Origin: Blautia luti | Lineage (GTDB): Bacteria > Bacillota > Clostridia > Lachnospirales > Lachnospiraceae | Assembly: GCF_033096465.1 (NCBI RefSeq) | Contig: NZ_AP028156.1 | Coordinates: 2,002,501 to 2,066,500 of the forward strand | Length of the DNA stretch: 64,000 nucleotides | Direction: 5' to 3' | Made by a program: the position numbers and the translations under genes | The notes under the pieces: model-generated | Told to the model about the DNA's origin: nothing | The model's input: only the letters and a program-made list of their open reading frames with translations | Databases searched by the model: none | Shown: in pieces, positions 25,614 to 36,220 of the stretch | Position numbering within the stretch: position 1 is the first letter of the stretch | Layout: each line of letters begins with the position of its first letter

Positions 25614-26021
25614 TTACTTAAAATCACAGGAATTCACAAACATTCGTTCAATTTCCTGATTTTCAATATAGCCGCATGCTTTTAAGCCTGCCTGAATCAC
25701 ATTGTTAAAATTATCTCTGGATAATTTCTGAACAGTATTATCATCCAGTTCGATCGTGCAGATACTTTCATCTCTGCAGTTCGGATTACGTACGATCTTA
25801 TACATGTTTCTTCTGCTGATCGCACCGATTTCCTCCAGAAGATTTACCATACGATATACAGTCGCAGATCCGATTCCCGGATCCAGGCGGGAGGCATTGT
25901 AATAAATCTCTTTACAGCAGGAACACTCATTTTCAAGAATCACATCCAACAGCATCCTTCTCTGTTTGGTAATCCTGCATCCTCTTTTTTTCAATTCCTG
26001 GATTACAACATCCTTCTGCAT
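25614..26021 (-). CDS. Fur-family regulator, atypical C-terminus
   Basis: About 135 residues from the ATG at 26021 (a GTG at 26090, with GGAAGG upstream, would add 23). The Fur winged helix is clear: LKKRGCRITKQRRMLLD, ASRLDPGIGSATVYRMVNLL, EEIGAISRRNMYKI. The usual HHDHxxC metal/dimer motif is absent; instead NPNCRDESICTIEL provides a CxxxxC pair. It resembles the Fur-like regulators that sit beside feoB in Lachnospiraceae. The frame opens further upstream into the small Cys-rich gene, which is why the shorter start is chosen. Iron sensing is likely but target genes are unknown. Confidence 0.8.
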   Translation of the reverse strand: MQKDVVIQELKKRGCRITKQRRMLLDVILENECSCCKEIYYNASRLDPGIGSATVYRMVNLLEEIGAISRRNMYKIVRNPNCRDESICTIELDDNTVQKLSRDNFNNVIQAGLKACGYIENQEIERMFVNSCDFK

Positions 26022-26119
26022 CAATGTTCTTTGGTAATTCGGTTCTGTACAACTGTTCTGTTTCTGTAATGCTGCTGCGCCCAAAGTCACATCATCCTTC
26101 CGCTTATCAATAATCAGTA

Positions 26120-26251
26120 TCAGTGGCATCCACGGCAATGGCTGCAGTCTCCGCCACATGAAGATTTACCGCTTTTTTTGTCCTTGACGATCACTCGGAT
26201 GATCAGGACTACGATCACAAATAAAATTCCACCAACAACTAAAGTTCCCAT
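26120..26251 (-). CDS. FeoB-associated Cys-rich membrane protein
   Basis: A 43-residue peptide: one membrane helix (MGTLVVGGILFVIVVLIIRV), a basic stretch, and a Cys-rich end SCGGDCSHCRGCH. This is the classic small protein encoded just after feoB. A strong AGGAGGTG site lies upstream of the ATG at 26251. Possibly the cysteines bind iron during Feo transport; its action is not established. Confidence 0.88.
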   Translation of the reverse strand: MGTLVVGGILFVIVVLIIRVIVKDKKSGKSSCGGDCSHCRGCH

Positions 26252-26303
26252 AACGACACCTCCTGTTTTCGGATATCATCTATGATGTATATTCTTAATA
26301 TAA

Positions 26304-26336
26304 GAGCCTGCATCTTTATGACGCAGGCCCTTTTTA
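26304..26336. terminator. hairpin after feoB
   Basis: GAGCCTGC (26304-26311) with GCAGGCCC (26323-26330), with TTTTT on the plus side and TTATATT on the minus side; probably a partial terminator that leaves the small Cys-rich gene weakly linked to feoB. Confidence 0.65.
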
Positions 26337-26344
26337 GTTTCTAT

Positions 26345-28504
26345 TTATTTAGCCTTTGCCATACCTTTCACGTTAACCTTAAGGGTTTCGCTTTCTTTGT
26401 ATGGTCTGAACAGCATATACAGGAAACCGATTACAAGTACAAATGCAACGATTGTCCAGAAGCTGAATCCGCCACCTGTAAGCAGAGTACCAATCTGATA
26501 AATGCAAAGGGAAACTACATATGCAAGACCGCACTGATATCCGATTGCAAACCAGAACCATTTTGCATTGTTCATCTCTCTCTTGATCGCACCCATAGCT
26601 GCGAAGCAAGGAGCACAAAGAAGGTTGAATACCAGGAAACCGTAAGCTGCGATCGGTGTCATGGCTGCTGCCAGGTTACCCCAGATCTCAGCACCGTTTT
26701 CTGCAACTTCTGCGAATCCATAAAGCATACCGAATGTAGCTACTACATTCTCTTTTGCGATCAGACCTGTAACAGCTGCAACTGCCATCTTCCATCCTTC
26801 GCCGGCTTTTGTCCAGCCAAGAGGTGCAAAGATCCATGCGATTGCTGTACCGATCTTAGCAAGAATACTCTCGTTAAGTTCTTCAACCATACCGAAGCTT
26901 CCGCCTTCCCATCCGAAGCTCATTAAGAACCACAGAATGATTGTTGAAAGAAGGATGATTGTTCCGGCTTTCTTAATGAAGGACCAGCCTCTTTCCCACA
27001 TACTTCTTAAGATGTTGCTGACTGTTGGCCAGTGGTATGCAGGAAGCTCCATAACGAACGGAGCCGGATCACCGGCGAACATTTTTGTTTTCTTTAAGAT
27101 GATACCGGAGCAGATGATTGCTGCGATACCAACGAAGTAAGCACTTGTTGAAACCCATCCGCTGTTTCCGAAGAATGCACCTGCGATCATAGCGATGATC
27201 GGAAGTTTAGCTCCGCAAGGAACGAATGTAGTTGTCATGATTGTCATTTTTCTGTCACGGTCATTCTCGATTGTACGGGAAGCCATAACACCAGGAACAC
27301 CACATCCACTACCGATGAGCATTGGGATGAAGGATTTACCTGAAAGACCGAATTTACGGAAAATTCTGTCCATGATGAATGCAACACGGGACATATATCC
27401 GCAGGACTCAAGGAATGCAAGGAATAAAAACAGTACAAGCATCTGCGGTACGAAACCGAGAACAGCTCCCACACCGGCTACAATACCGTCAAGGATCAGT
27501 CCCTGTAACCATGCTGCACAGCCAATCGCATTCAGTCCGGATTCAATTGCCGGAGGAATGATCTCACCAAACAGAACATCGTTTGTCCAGTCAGTTACGA
27601 AAGCACCAACTGTACTTACAGATACATAATATACAATCCACATTACAACTGCAAAAATCGGCAATGCCAGCCATCTGTTGGTAACAATACGGTCGATCTT
27701 ATCAGATGTGGAAAGCTTATCTTTTCTTGCCTTAGTCACACACTGACCAATGATAGAAGAAATATAAACATATCTCTCATTTGTGATAATACTTTCTGTA
27801 TCGTCGTCAAACTCATCTTCCATTTCTTTGATCTCGGCAGATACATTTACGGATGTATTCATCTGCTCAATAATCTTGTCATCTCTTTCGAGAAGCTTGA
27901 TCGCGAAGAATCTCTTCTGTTCTTCAGCTACAGTTCCGGAAAGCTTATCTTCTACTGCACTGATCACTTCTTCAGCCTTATCGCAGAATTCATGTACAGG
28001 AACCATTTTCTTATGGTTCTGTGCGATAGATACTGCTTTGTTTGCCGCTTCTGTGATTCCGGTTCCCTTCAGTGCGGAAATCTCAACAACTTCACAGCCT
28101 AATTTCTTTTTCAATTTATCAATATGTATCTTGTCACCGTTCTTAGCCACGATATCCATCATGTTGATAGCCATGATCACCGGAATACCAAGTTCCAGGA
28201 TCTGAGTGGTAAGATAAAGGTTTCTCTCGATGTTTGTACCATCAATGATATTGATGATCGCATCCGGTTTTTCCTGAAGGATGTAATTTCTTGCAACTAC
28301 TTCTTCAAGTGTGTACGGTGATAAAGAATAGATACCAGGTAAGTCTGTGATGATGACATCTTTATGTCCTTTCAGCTTACCTTCTTTTTTCTCAACTGTT
28401 ACACCTGGCCAGTTACCTACGAACTGATTAGATCCGGTCAGTGCATTGAACAATGTCGTTTTACCGCAGTTCGGGTTACCTGCGAGTGCAATTTTTACTG
28501 ACAT
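26345..28504 (-). CDS. feoB: ferrous iron transporter FeoB
   Basis: About 719 residues from the ATG at 28504 (AGGAGAG upstream). The N-terminal G domain has GNPNCGKTTLFNALTG (G1), the GNWPGVTVEKKEG switch, DLPGIYSLSPYT (G3), and NMMD (G4). A helical domain and a membrane domain with about eight helices follow, including GSGCGVPGVMASRTIEN and the second gate CAPCFAAMGAIKREM. It imports Fe(II) under anaerobic conditions. Two feoA genes lie upstream on the same strand; two TTAG-N6-CTAA boxes lie between feoA and feoB. Confidence 0.97.
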   Translation of the reverse strand: MSVKIALAGNPNCGKTTLFNALTGSNQFVGNWPGVTVEKKEGKLKGHKDVIITDLPGIYSLSPYTLEEVVARNYILQEKPDAIINIIDGTNIERNLYLTTQILELGIPVIMAINMMDIVAKNGDKIHIDKLKKKLGCEVVEISALKGTGITEAANKAVSIAQNHKKMVPVHEFCDKAEEVISAVEDKLSGTVAEEQKRFFAIKLLERDDKIIEQMNTSVNVSAEIKEMEDEFDDDTESIITNERYVYISSIIGQCVTKARKDKLSTSDKIDRIVTNRWLALPIFAVVMWIVYYVSVSTVGAFVTDWTNDVLFGEIIPPAIESGLNAIGCAAWLQGLILDGIVAGVGAVLGFVPQMLVLFLFLAFLESCGYMSRVAFIMDRIFRKFGLSGKSFIPMLIGSGCGVPGVMASRTIENDRDRKMTIMTTTFVPCGAKLPIIAMIAGAFFGNSGWVSTSAYFVGIAAIICSGIILKKTKMFAGDPAPFVMELPAYHWPTVSNILRSMWERGWSFIKKAGTIILLSTIILWFLMSFGWEGGSFGMVEELNESILAKIGTAIAWIFAPLGWTKAGEGWKMAVAAVTGLIAKENVVATFGMLYGFAEVAENGAEIWGNLAAAMTPIAAYGFLVFNLLCAPCFAAMGAIKREMNNAKWFWFAIGYQCGLAYVVSLCIYQIGTLLTGGGFSFWTIVAFVLVIGFLYMLFRPYKESETLKVNVKGMAKAK

Positions 28505-28581
28505 AATCTCTCTCCTCTTTTTAGATATCATTTCATTGTGTCAGAATGTTCTGCATCAGATACCTGATCGGAAGTTTCCAA

Positions 28582-28595
28582 TTAGAATACCCTAA
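28582..28595. promoter_or_regulatory. TTAG-N6-CTAA box upstream of feoB
   Basis: TTAGAATACCCTAA, 78 bases before the feoB start. Confidence 0.65.
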
Positions 28596-28596
28596 T

Positions 28597-28614
28597 TGTT
28601 AGAACGTTCTAACA
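28597..28614. promoter_or_regulatory. perfect 18-bp palindromic box upstream of feoB
   Basis: TGTTAGAACGTTCTAACA is a perfect palindrome containing the TTAG-N6-CTAA core (28599-28612). It is the most symmetric copy in the window and follows the previous box by one base. Confidence 0.72.
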
Positions 28615-28629
28615 TAATGCTAAAAAAAA

Positions 28630-28851
28630 TTATTCTACGATAATCATTTCTGCATCTGCTTTACGTAAGGACAGCTCATATCCCCTTACTGTTACCTCAA
28701 CCGGATCACCCAGCGGAGCAACTTTTCTTACGAAGATCTCTACGCCCTTTGTAATTCCCATATCCATGATTCTTCTCTTTACCGGGCCTTCTCCTGTAAG
28801 CTTCTGAACTTTAACAGTTTTTCCAACAGGAATATCTTTTAATGTTTTCAA
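28630..28851 (-). CDS. feoA: FeoA-family protein
   Basis: A 73-residue SH3-like protein starting MKTLKDIPVGKTVKVQKL, with RRIMDMGITKGVEIFVRK and PLGDPVEVTVRGYELSLRK, the standard FeoA core. FeoA binds the FeoB G domain and supports Fe(II) uptake. It follows the other feoA gene by about 60 bases and precedes feoB. Confidence 0.93.
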   Translation of the reverse strand: MKTLKDIPVGKTVKVQKLTGEGPVKRRIMDMGITKGVEIFVRKVAPLGDPVEVTVRGYELSLRKADAEMIIVE

Positions 28852-28910
28852 GTTTCTTTCCCTTCTTTCCCTAGAATTTTTAACTTGTTTTTTCAGGAAG
28901 AAATTATGGA

Positions 28911-29120
28911 TCAGACCATAATTTTATTTGCCATATCCTTTCCAATGGCAACCCTGGAATCTTTGACATTAACGATCAGGCTTCCGTTGATCTCGGAAAC
29001 AACTGTGACCACGCCTCCCACTACGAAACCAAGGTTTTCAAGATGTCTTCTGACTTCTTCTTTCCCTCCGATCTTCTTAATGGTATAAGGCTCTCCTGCA
29101 TTAACCATTGATAACGGCAT
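28911..29120 (-). CDS. feoA: FeoA-family protein (second copy)
   Basis: A 69-residue FeoA-like protein: MVNAGEPYTIKKIGG, EEVRRHLENLGFVVGGVV, SLIVNVKDSRVAIGKDMA. It is the first gene of the feo group, reading leftward. Two different feoA copies before feoB are common in clostridia, where both may bind FeoB. Upstream lies a composite TTAG box. Confidence 0.9.
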   Translation of the reverse strand: MPLSMVNAGEPYTIKKIGGKEEVRRHLENLGFVVGGVVTVVSEINGSLIVNVKDSRVAIGKDMANKIMV

Positions 29121-29183
29121 TTTGTCATCCCTTCCTTTGCATTAAATTAGTGATAAACATTTTCTTTATCATTTATCATGGCG

Positions 29184-29205
29184 TTAGTTTAACCTAATTT
29201 AGGTT
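29184..29205. promoter_or_regulatory. composite DtxR-like operator upstream of feoA
   Basis: TTAGTTTAACCTAA (29184-29197) overlaps a second palindrome AACCTAATTTAGGTT (29191-29205). The overlap of half-sites resembles the 19-bp DtxR/IdeR box (TTAGGTTAGSCTAACCTAA), where two dimers bind. Confidence 0.7.
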
Positions 29206-29263
29206 AGATGTCAATAACTTTATCGGAATTTTTTTTCATTTTGAAACATTTTCAACAATCTGC

Positions 29264-29542
29264 TTAACAACAGTGTGCTTCAAGGATTCCATTCAGTGCG
29301 TTTTTACTGCTTGTATGGCATCTTACAATATCGGTGGACGTTCCCACCTCATCTAATGCACATTTCACCATCTTATGGGATACTGTGTTTGTAAAAAGTA
29401 CCAAAAGATCCGGACATCCGATCTTCTTGCTGAAATCTGCCTCCATCTGGGTAAATACCTTGCATTTGCATTTGTATGACTTACAGATCTTTTTATACTG
29501 GGCTACCATACGGTCATGACCACCTACGATTACAATACTCAT
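29264..29542 (-). CDS. DUF2325 protein
   Basis: A 92-residue protein starting MSIVIVGGHDRMVAQYKKIC, with LLVLFTNTVSHKMVKCAL, the DUF2325 pattern. Six or more cysteines, including a terminal HCC, suggest a metal or redox role. The family often neighbours Feo genes; function unknown. It has its own upstream operator and reads toward feoA. Confidence 0.8.
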   Translation of the reverse strand: MSIVIVGGHDRMVAQYKKICKSYKCKCKVFTQMEADFSKKIGCPDLLVLFTNTVSHKMVKCALDEVGTSTDIVRCHTSSKNALNGILEAHCC

Positions 29543-29681
29543 AAAAAATTCCTCCTGTTCTTTTGCATTCTGCTTTTCACAGAATGTTGTATTTTATACG
29601 GATAATTGTTATATTGACCCTTTCCGGGATCAGATATGCTGCATCATTGCTTTTATCAGTTACATTTTAAAGTTGTTTTAT

Positions 29682-29707
29682 ACTAACTGTAAGTTAGTAT
29701 AAACTAA
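29682..29707. promoter_or_regulatory. double palindrome upstream of the DUF2325 gene
   Basis: ACTAACTGTAAGTTAGT (29682-29698, arms ACTAACT/AGTTAGT) overlaps TTAGTATAAACTAA (29694-29707). This is another composite of the TTAG/CTAA half-sites. Confidence 0.65.
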
Positions 29708-29801
29708 CACTGGAAAATTGTCAATACTATTCTGCATTTTTATATTTTCTTGTAATCCGATAGGAAATCGTATATTTATATCAGATCCAACAGGTATACA
29801 T

Positions 29802-29853
29802 AAGAATGGCCTCCCAGATAAACTGCTTGCAGTTTATCTGGGAGGCCATTCTT
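29802..29853. terminator. 52-bp perfect palindrome, bidirectional terminator
   Basis: Two 25-base arms (29802-29826 and 29829-29853) are exact reverse complements around a TT centre; each arm contains GGCCTCCCAGATAAACTGC or its complement. It lies 19 bases after the hydF stop. The T-rich flank is modest, but stem stability should stop transcription from hydF. Confidence 0.85.
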
Positions 29854-29871
29854 ATTCAGCGAAACCATTTC

Positions 29872-31080
29872 TTATTCCGGAACCTTCACATACGGAAGAA
29901 TCCCGCTTAAATGTGCGATCGCCACACCATAATTAGTCATAGGGATCTGCTGCTTTTTTGCCCGGTCGATCCGGTACATGACGTATTTCCGGTTAAACAT
30001 GCATGCCCCGCACTGGATCACCAGATCATAACCTGTGAGATCTTCCGGAAAATCTGTCCCGCTTACCAGGTCTACTGTCAGCGTATCCCCGAAACGTTTT
30101 TTCAGCATACGGGGGATTTTTACTCTTCCTATATCTTCCTGCAGCGGTGCATGGGTACAACATTCTGCGATCAGCACCCTGGAATCTGCATGCAGAGTAT
30201 CAATGGCTTTCGCCCCTTCCACATAATAATGAATATCTCCCTTATATGCTGCAAAAAGTACTGAAAAAGACGTCAGCATGCTGGCAGAAGGTTTCCTTTC
30301 ATATACATAAGAGAAACCCTGGGAATCTGTAATGATCAGTTTCGGCGGAGCCGCCAGAACCTCCAGTGCTCCGGTGAACTGGTCTGTTGTCACACTCATG
30401 ACCCGGCATTTTTTATCCAGCAGTTCTCGCAGAGTCTGAACCTGTGGAAGGATCAGACGTCCTTTCGGTGCCTGGATATCCTGAGGCATGACCAGAAGGA
30501 CCAGATCACCGGCAGAAACCAGATTACCTGTGATCATACGGTTTCCATACCCTTCCGGTATGCATCTTGTCAGGTTTTCCTTTATTTCCTGTATCCCCTC
30601 TCCTGTTACAGAGCTGATACAGCATGGGGTTACTCCGGTTTCTTTTTTTATCTGTGAGATCAGAAAAGATTTTTCTTCCTGTTCATATGTATCTGCTTTA
30701 CTGAGCACCGGGATCACCGGGGTATTTTTTTCTTTGAAATACCGGAACCAGTCCAGTTCTTCCTTCATATCCCTTCCGGAAAAAAGAATGATCCCCGCAT
30801 CTGTTTTCTGTGCTGCCAGTTTCGTTTTCTCCATGCGGAGAGCTCCAAGTTCCCCCTCATCAGCAAATCCCGCTGTATCAATGAGTACGCAGGGACCCAG
30901 AGGATAAATTTCCATGGGCTTATATACAGGATCTGTAGTTGTTCCTGCAATATCTGCCACAATGGAAACTTTCTGGCCGGAAAAAGCGTTGATAAATGAA
31001 GATTTACCACTGTTTGTTTTCCCAAAGATTCCGATGTGCAGACGGTTTGCAGAAGGTGTTTCATTTAATGTTACTGCCAT
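29872..31080 (-). CDS. hydF: [FeFe]-hydrogenase maturation GTPase HydF
   Basis: About 402 residues from the ATG at 31080. GTPase motifs IGIFGKTNSGKSSFINA, DIAGTTTD, DTAGF and SKAD occupy the first half. The C-terminal Fe-S ligands are ECCTHAPLQEDIGR and CGACMFNRK. HydF is the scaffold on which the H-cluster 2Fe unit is assembled before transfer to HydA. hydE lies immediately upstream; an in-frame N-terminal extension into hydE is rejected. hydG is not in the window. Confidence 0.95.
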   Translation of the reverse strand: MAVTLNETPSANRLHIGIFGKTNSGKSSFINAFSGQKVSIVADIAGTTTDPVYKPMEIYPLGPCVLIDTAGFADEGELGALRMEKTKLAAQKTDAGIILFSGRDMKEELDWFRYFKEKNTPVIPVLSKADTYEQEEKSFLISQIKKETGVTPCCISSVTGEGIQEIKENLTRCIPEGYGNRMITGNLVSAGDLVLLVMPQDIQAPKGRLILPQVQTLRELLDKKCRVMSVTTDQFTGALEVLAAPPKLIITDSQGFSYVYERKPSASMLTSFSVLFAAYKGDIHYYVEGAKAIDTLHADSRVLIAECCTHAPLQEDIGRVKIPRMLKKRFGDTLTVDLVSGTDFPEDLTGYDLVIQCGACMFNRKYVMYRIDRAKKQQIPMTNYGVAIAHLSGILPYVKVPE

Positions 31081-31105
31081 AGGATTTCGTCCTTTCTGAT
31101 TAGTT

Positions 31106-32167
31106 TTAACCTTTGTAGTCACCTCTGTCTGTTACTACTTCGTAACCTATGCTCTTCATTCTGGCTGACATACATGCCTTACATTCTGCTGCCTCATCAC
31201 CTGTACAGATTTTATTATCATACAGTTTATATTTATCCCTGACATCTACAGGAGAAAGATTAGGCATAACCACATTGGCTCCTGCCAGAACTCCCTTTTC
31301 CCTGCCTTTGGGATGAATAGTTCCCAGTGCAGTAGTCGCCGGCAAAAGTACTCCAGGCTGGATCAAGCGGATAACAGCCAACAACCGCAGGGTCATTTCC
31401 AGTGTACCGGCAGGTTCTGCCTTGAAAGGAGTATCCTGATGGGGAATAAAAGGGCCTATTCCGACCATCTGAGGCTTCAGTTCTTTTATAAACATCAGAT
31501 CCTCATATAAGGTATCTATGGTCTGTCCCGGAGATCCAACCATGAATCCGCAGCCGGTCTGATATCCTATCTCTTTCAGAATTTTCAGACAATTTTTTCG
31601 ATAAGAAAGGGACATTTCTTCAGGATGGAGTTTCCTATAATGTTTCTCATTTGCTGTTTCATGTCTAAGAAGATATCTGTCTGCTCCTGCTTCAAAATAT
31701 GCTTCATAACTCTCTCTGCTTTTCTCTCCAATTGATAATGTCACTGCACAGTCCGGGTATTTCTCCTTGATCTGGCGGACGATCTGGCAGATTTTTTCAT
31801 CTGTGTAACAGGGGTCTTCTCCTCCCTGCAGGACGAACGTTCGAAATCCCAGGTTCCATCCGGTTTCACAACATTCCATGATCTGATCTGTTGTAAGGCG
31901 GTAGCGCTGTGCGTTCTTGTTCCCACAGCGGATTCCGCAGTAATAACAGTTATTCTTACAATAGCTGGTAAATTCTATAAGACCACGGATATAGATCTGA
32001 TTTCCGTAATATTCCCGGGCGGTTTCCCTTGCCTGTCTGTAAAGTTCCTGCACAAAAGCCTCATCTTCTGTGGTGAGAATCATCTCCAGTTCTTCTCTGG
32101 ATACAGATTCTGTATTTTGGATCTTCAGCAGCATTTCAGAAGCAGGTGTTATTTCTATATCTGACAA
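31106..32167 (-). CDS. hydE: [FeFe]-hydrogenase maturation radical SAM protein HydE
   Basis: A 353-residue radical SAM enzyme with CKNNCYYCGIRCGNKN (CxxxCxxC cluster), FVLQGGEDPCYTD, and VGSPGQTIDTLYEDL, plus a C-terminal Cys set KACMSARMKSIGYEV. HydE helps make the dithiomethylamine-bridged 2Fe cluster. Start TTG at 32167 with GGGAGG ten bases upstream. It is followed 25 bases later by hydF; the substrates are the two hydrogenases at 38335 and 42689. Confidence 0.95.
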   Translation of the reverse strand: MSDIEITPASEMLLKIQNTESVSREELEMILTTEDEAFVQELYRQARETAREYYGNQIYIRGLIEFTSYCKNNCYYCGIRCGNKNAQRYRLTTDQIMECCETGWNLGFRTFVLQGGEDPCYTDEKICQIVRQIKEKYPDCAVTLSIGEKSRESYEAYFEAGADRYLLRHETANEKHYRKLHPEEMSLSYRKNCLKILKEIGYQTGCGFMVGSPGQTIDTLYEDLMFIKELKPQMVGIGPFIPHQDTPFKAEPAGTLEMTLRLLAVIRLIQPGVLLPATTALGTIHPKGREKGVLAGANVVMPNLSPVDVRDKYKLYDNKICTGDEAAECKACMSARMKSIGYEVVTDRGDYKG

Positions 32168-32266
32168 TCTGTATTTGCCTCCCTTTCCCAGAGGTTCTGA
32201 TAGAAAAAACCCTGTACCGGTGAGTATGAACCGGTACAGGTAATCTCTGTTTTTATTAATGATTTA

Positions 32267-33247
32267 TTAATGATTATTGAAGGAAACAACCTTCTGAACC
32301 TGATGGCTGATGGGATAGTAACTGTATCCGTACACTCCTCTCATCCATCCTGCGTACTGCGCTTCCGGATCATAGTAAAGTCCATTGATCCTTACCCAGC
32401 AGTGGCGGGTATATCCGTCTGCTGCGCCGTCTCTGCTTCCCGGTACTCTTCCGCACATCATATACGGAGAATAACCTACTTCCCTGGCAAGTGCTGCAAA
32501 GGTACAGGAGAATCCATAACAGTTACCGTAACCGCTGCTCAGCATTCTCAGGGCTTCGCTTCTTGCCCATCCTGTTGAATTCAGGTTCGGGTCAGGACCA
32601 CCATAGTAGAAATTGCTCACTACATAATTCCAGCAGGCTCCCAGCTTCTCACTCTTGGTCATATTGGAGTTGGTAATTCGTGATACAATGGTCATTACCC
32701 TCATTTTTAACAGGGCATCATAGTTTCTTTTTGCTTTTCCGTTGGATCCAAACTGAAGCTGGCCGTTTTCTCTGGAACGGTTCTTGTAGCATCTGCCTTT
32801 GGGATCTGCATAGTACAGGTTATTTTTGTAAATAAAATATCCGGTTGCTGCACGTCCATACTTGGATGTAATATAATACAGATTCCCGTTTACTGTCACC
32901 ATCCGGTTGGTCTTGTCCGTAATCTGGCGGCCATTTTCATCCAGTACGTAGGTTACATATGTATTTCCAGTCTTGATTCTGACACCGCCTCTTACTGCAT
33001 TTCCGTTCTGGTTAAAGTAATATCTGTTGCCTTCCCATTTCTTCCAGCAGTTTTTCGCCTGTCTGCCTTTGTACCAGTAGGTGATCTTATTTCCTTTTAT
33101 AATAAGACCATGTTTCACTGCCTGTGCAGAAACAGTTTCTCCGCTGTAAGAAGATACAGCAGGAACTTCAACAGCTTTCGCAGATGCAGGAGCAGCCAAC
33201 ATAAACACTGCTGCTGCCACTCCTAACAACAGTTTCATTTTTTTCAT
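32267..33247 (-). CDS. secreted transglutaminase-like protein with cell-wall-binding-type repeats
   Basis: A 326-residue exported protein: signal peptide (LLLGVAAAVFMLAAPASAKA), then about four aromatic/Gly repeats of choline-binding type (WKKWEGNRYYFNQNGNAV, NLYYITSKYGRAATGYFIY), and a transglutaminase-like domain (about 190-326). The presumed triad is Cys in GNCYGFSCTF, His in TRHCWVRI and Asp in LYYDPEAQY. Such enzymes may act as peptidases or crosslinkers on cell-surface material. It stands alone. The Cys-His-Asp order matches active family members. Confidence 0.82.
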   Translation of the reverse strand: MKKMKLLLGVAAAVFMLAAPASAKAVEVPAVSSYSGETVSAQAVKHGLIIKGNKITYWYKGRQAKNCWKKWEGNRYYFNQNGNAVRGGVRIKTGNTYVTYVLDENGRQITDKTNRMVTVNGNLYYITSKYGRAATGYFIYKNNLYYADPKGRCYKNRSRENGQLQFGSNGKAKRNYDALLKMRVMTIVSRITNSNMTKSEKLGACWNYVVSNFYYGGPDPNLNSTGWARSEALRMLSSGYGNCYGFSCTFAALAREVGYSPYMMCGRVPGSRDGAADGYTRHCWVRINGLYYDPEAQYAGWMRGVYGYSYYPISHQVQKVVSFNNH

Positions 33248-33359
33248 TTTGATATTCTCCTTCTTTCATTTTAGTAACTTTTTTCTGTCTCACTAATTAT
33301 ATCAGAATATGACTGTATTTTCTATATATTCCTTTTATTTTATATAAAAAGTATCTGAA

Positions 33360-33407
33360 GGCAGGACTCTCCGACGCAGTGCGATCCTGCCCGGAGGGCT
33401 TTTTTTA
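33360..33407 (+). terminator. terminator-like hairpin on the plus strand
   Basis: GGCAGGA and TCCTGCC pair, with an alternative CTCCG/CGGAG stem, then GGC and seven T. No plus-strand gene lies upstream, so it may end an unannotated RNA or be a fragment; orientation is the only clue. Confidence 0.4.
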
Positions 33408-33444
33408 TGCCATTGGAACATTGCGGAGTAATTTTCTATGACAT

Positions 33445-33480
33445 AAAAAAACTGCCATAGCTTTAGACTACGACAGTTTT
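33445..33480 (-). terminator. terminator after purC
   Basis: A 13-bp stem (AAAACTGTCGTAG with CTATGGCAGTTTT on the minus strand, wobbles included), 7-base loop, then TTT. Confidence 0.75.
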
Positions 33481-33534
33481 CATATTTAATGTTTGCGTCA
33501 AGCATCCTGCCTGATCCGGCCGGACTCTCAGAAA

Positions 33535-34410
33535 TTATTCTCCCAGCTTCTTACCTGTAAGCATTTCATAGCTCTGGAGATATTTCTCAATGGTCTTGTC
33601 CACGATCTCCTGTGGAAGAGTCCAGTTATTATCCGGGTTGGCTTTCAGCCAGTCACGGGCAAACTGTTTGTCAAAGGATGGCTGGCCATGTCCTGGTTCA
33701 TAGCCTTCTGCAGGCCAGAAACGGGAGCTGTCCGGTGTGAGCATCTCATCGCCGATCACCATGTTTCCATCTTCATCCAGACCAAACTCAAATTTCGTAT
33801 CTGCGATGATGATTCCTTTGCTTAATGCGTATTCTGCACATTTCTTATAAAGTGCAATTGTATTATCCCGAAGTTTTGCAGCTAATTCCTCTCCTCTGCC
33901 AGGGAAGTATTTCTCAAGGTGAGCGATGCTCTGCTCATAGGAGATGTTCTCGTCATGATCACCAATCTCAGCCTTTGTAGACGGAGTATAGATCGGCTCA
34001 GGAAGTTTGTCAGATTCTTTCAGGCCTTCCGGTAATGTGATGCCGCAGACTTTACCAGTCTCTTTGTAGCTTGCCCAGCCGCTTCCTGTAATGTAACCAC
34101 GTACAATACATTCGATCGGCAGCATCTGTAACTTGCGGCACATCATACTGTTTCCATCAAATTTCTCCTGCTGGAAGAATTCAGGCATATCTTTTACATC
34201 TACAGAAATCATGTGGTTCGGCAGAATGTCCTGTGTCATGTCAAACCAGAATTTGGACATCTGAGTCAGTACAGTTCCTTTCTTTGTTACCTGATTGTTC
34301 AAGATAACATCAAAGCAGCTGATGCGGTCTGTTGCTACCATGATCAGGCTGTCTCCGTTGTCATAAATCTCACGTACTTTACCTTCTTTGATTGGTTTCA
34401 TTTCCTGCAT
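33535..34410 (-). CDS. purC: phosphoribosylaminoimidazole-succinocarboxamide synthase
   Basis: About 291 residues. PurC joins CAIR and aspartate using ATP in purine synthesis. Signatures: KEGKVREIYD, VATDRISCFDVIL, IECIVRGYITGSGW, PIYTPSTKAEIGDHDENI, DTKFEFGLDEDG, PDSSRFWPAEGYEPG. The ATG at 34410 is preferred because GAGGTG lies seven bases upstream. The gene is not beside other pur genes. The ending (YLQSYEMLTGKKL) is normal for the longer PurC type. Confidence 0.96.
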   Translation of the reverse strand: MQEMKPIKEGKVREIYDNGDSLIMVATDRISCFDVILNNQVTKKGTVLTQMSKFWFDMTQDILPNHMISVDVKDMPEFFQQEKFDGNSMMCRKLQMLPIECIVRGYITGSGWASYKETGKVCGITLPEGLKESDKLPEPIYTPSTKAEIGDHDENISYEQSIAHLEKYFPGRGEELAAKLRDNTIALYKKCAEYALSKGIIIADTKFEFGLDEDGNMVIGDEMLTPDSSRFWPAEGYEPGHGQPSFDKQFARDWLKANPDNNWTLPQEIVDKTIEKYLQSYEMLTGKKLGE

Positions 34411-34589
34411 TTTTTCGCACCTCAATATTCTTATGTACTTTGTTAAAACTTCCTGATCTGTGTCTGTACAGACGTAGATCGGAATATTTTTCCGGTATCT
34501 GCCGGAATTACTGTATTACCGTACCACCATCCCTGTCAGGTTGTCAATACACTGAATTTTATTTAGCTTTGCTGATAAAATGTAAGCAA

Positions 34590-36113
<1,524 letters not shown>

Positions 36114-36220
36114 TCATATTTTTTATTAGTTTAACCATACCACAAACATCCACAGGTTGCTATTCTTTTTTGTTCATGTTATGATTCATTCATATTATAA
36201 CAGAAAGATGAAATACTACC

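Noticed and set aside
26021..26159. Longer N-terminus for the Fur-family protein starting at 26159
   Set aside because: It would overlap the Cys-rich peptide gene, whose ribosome site and composition are convincing; the extra residues do not resemble Fur.
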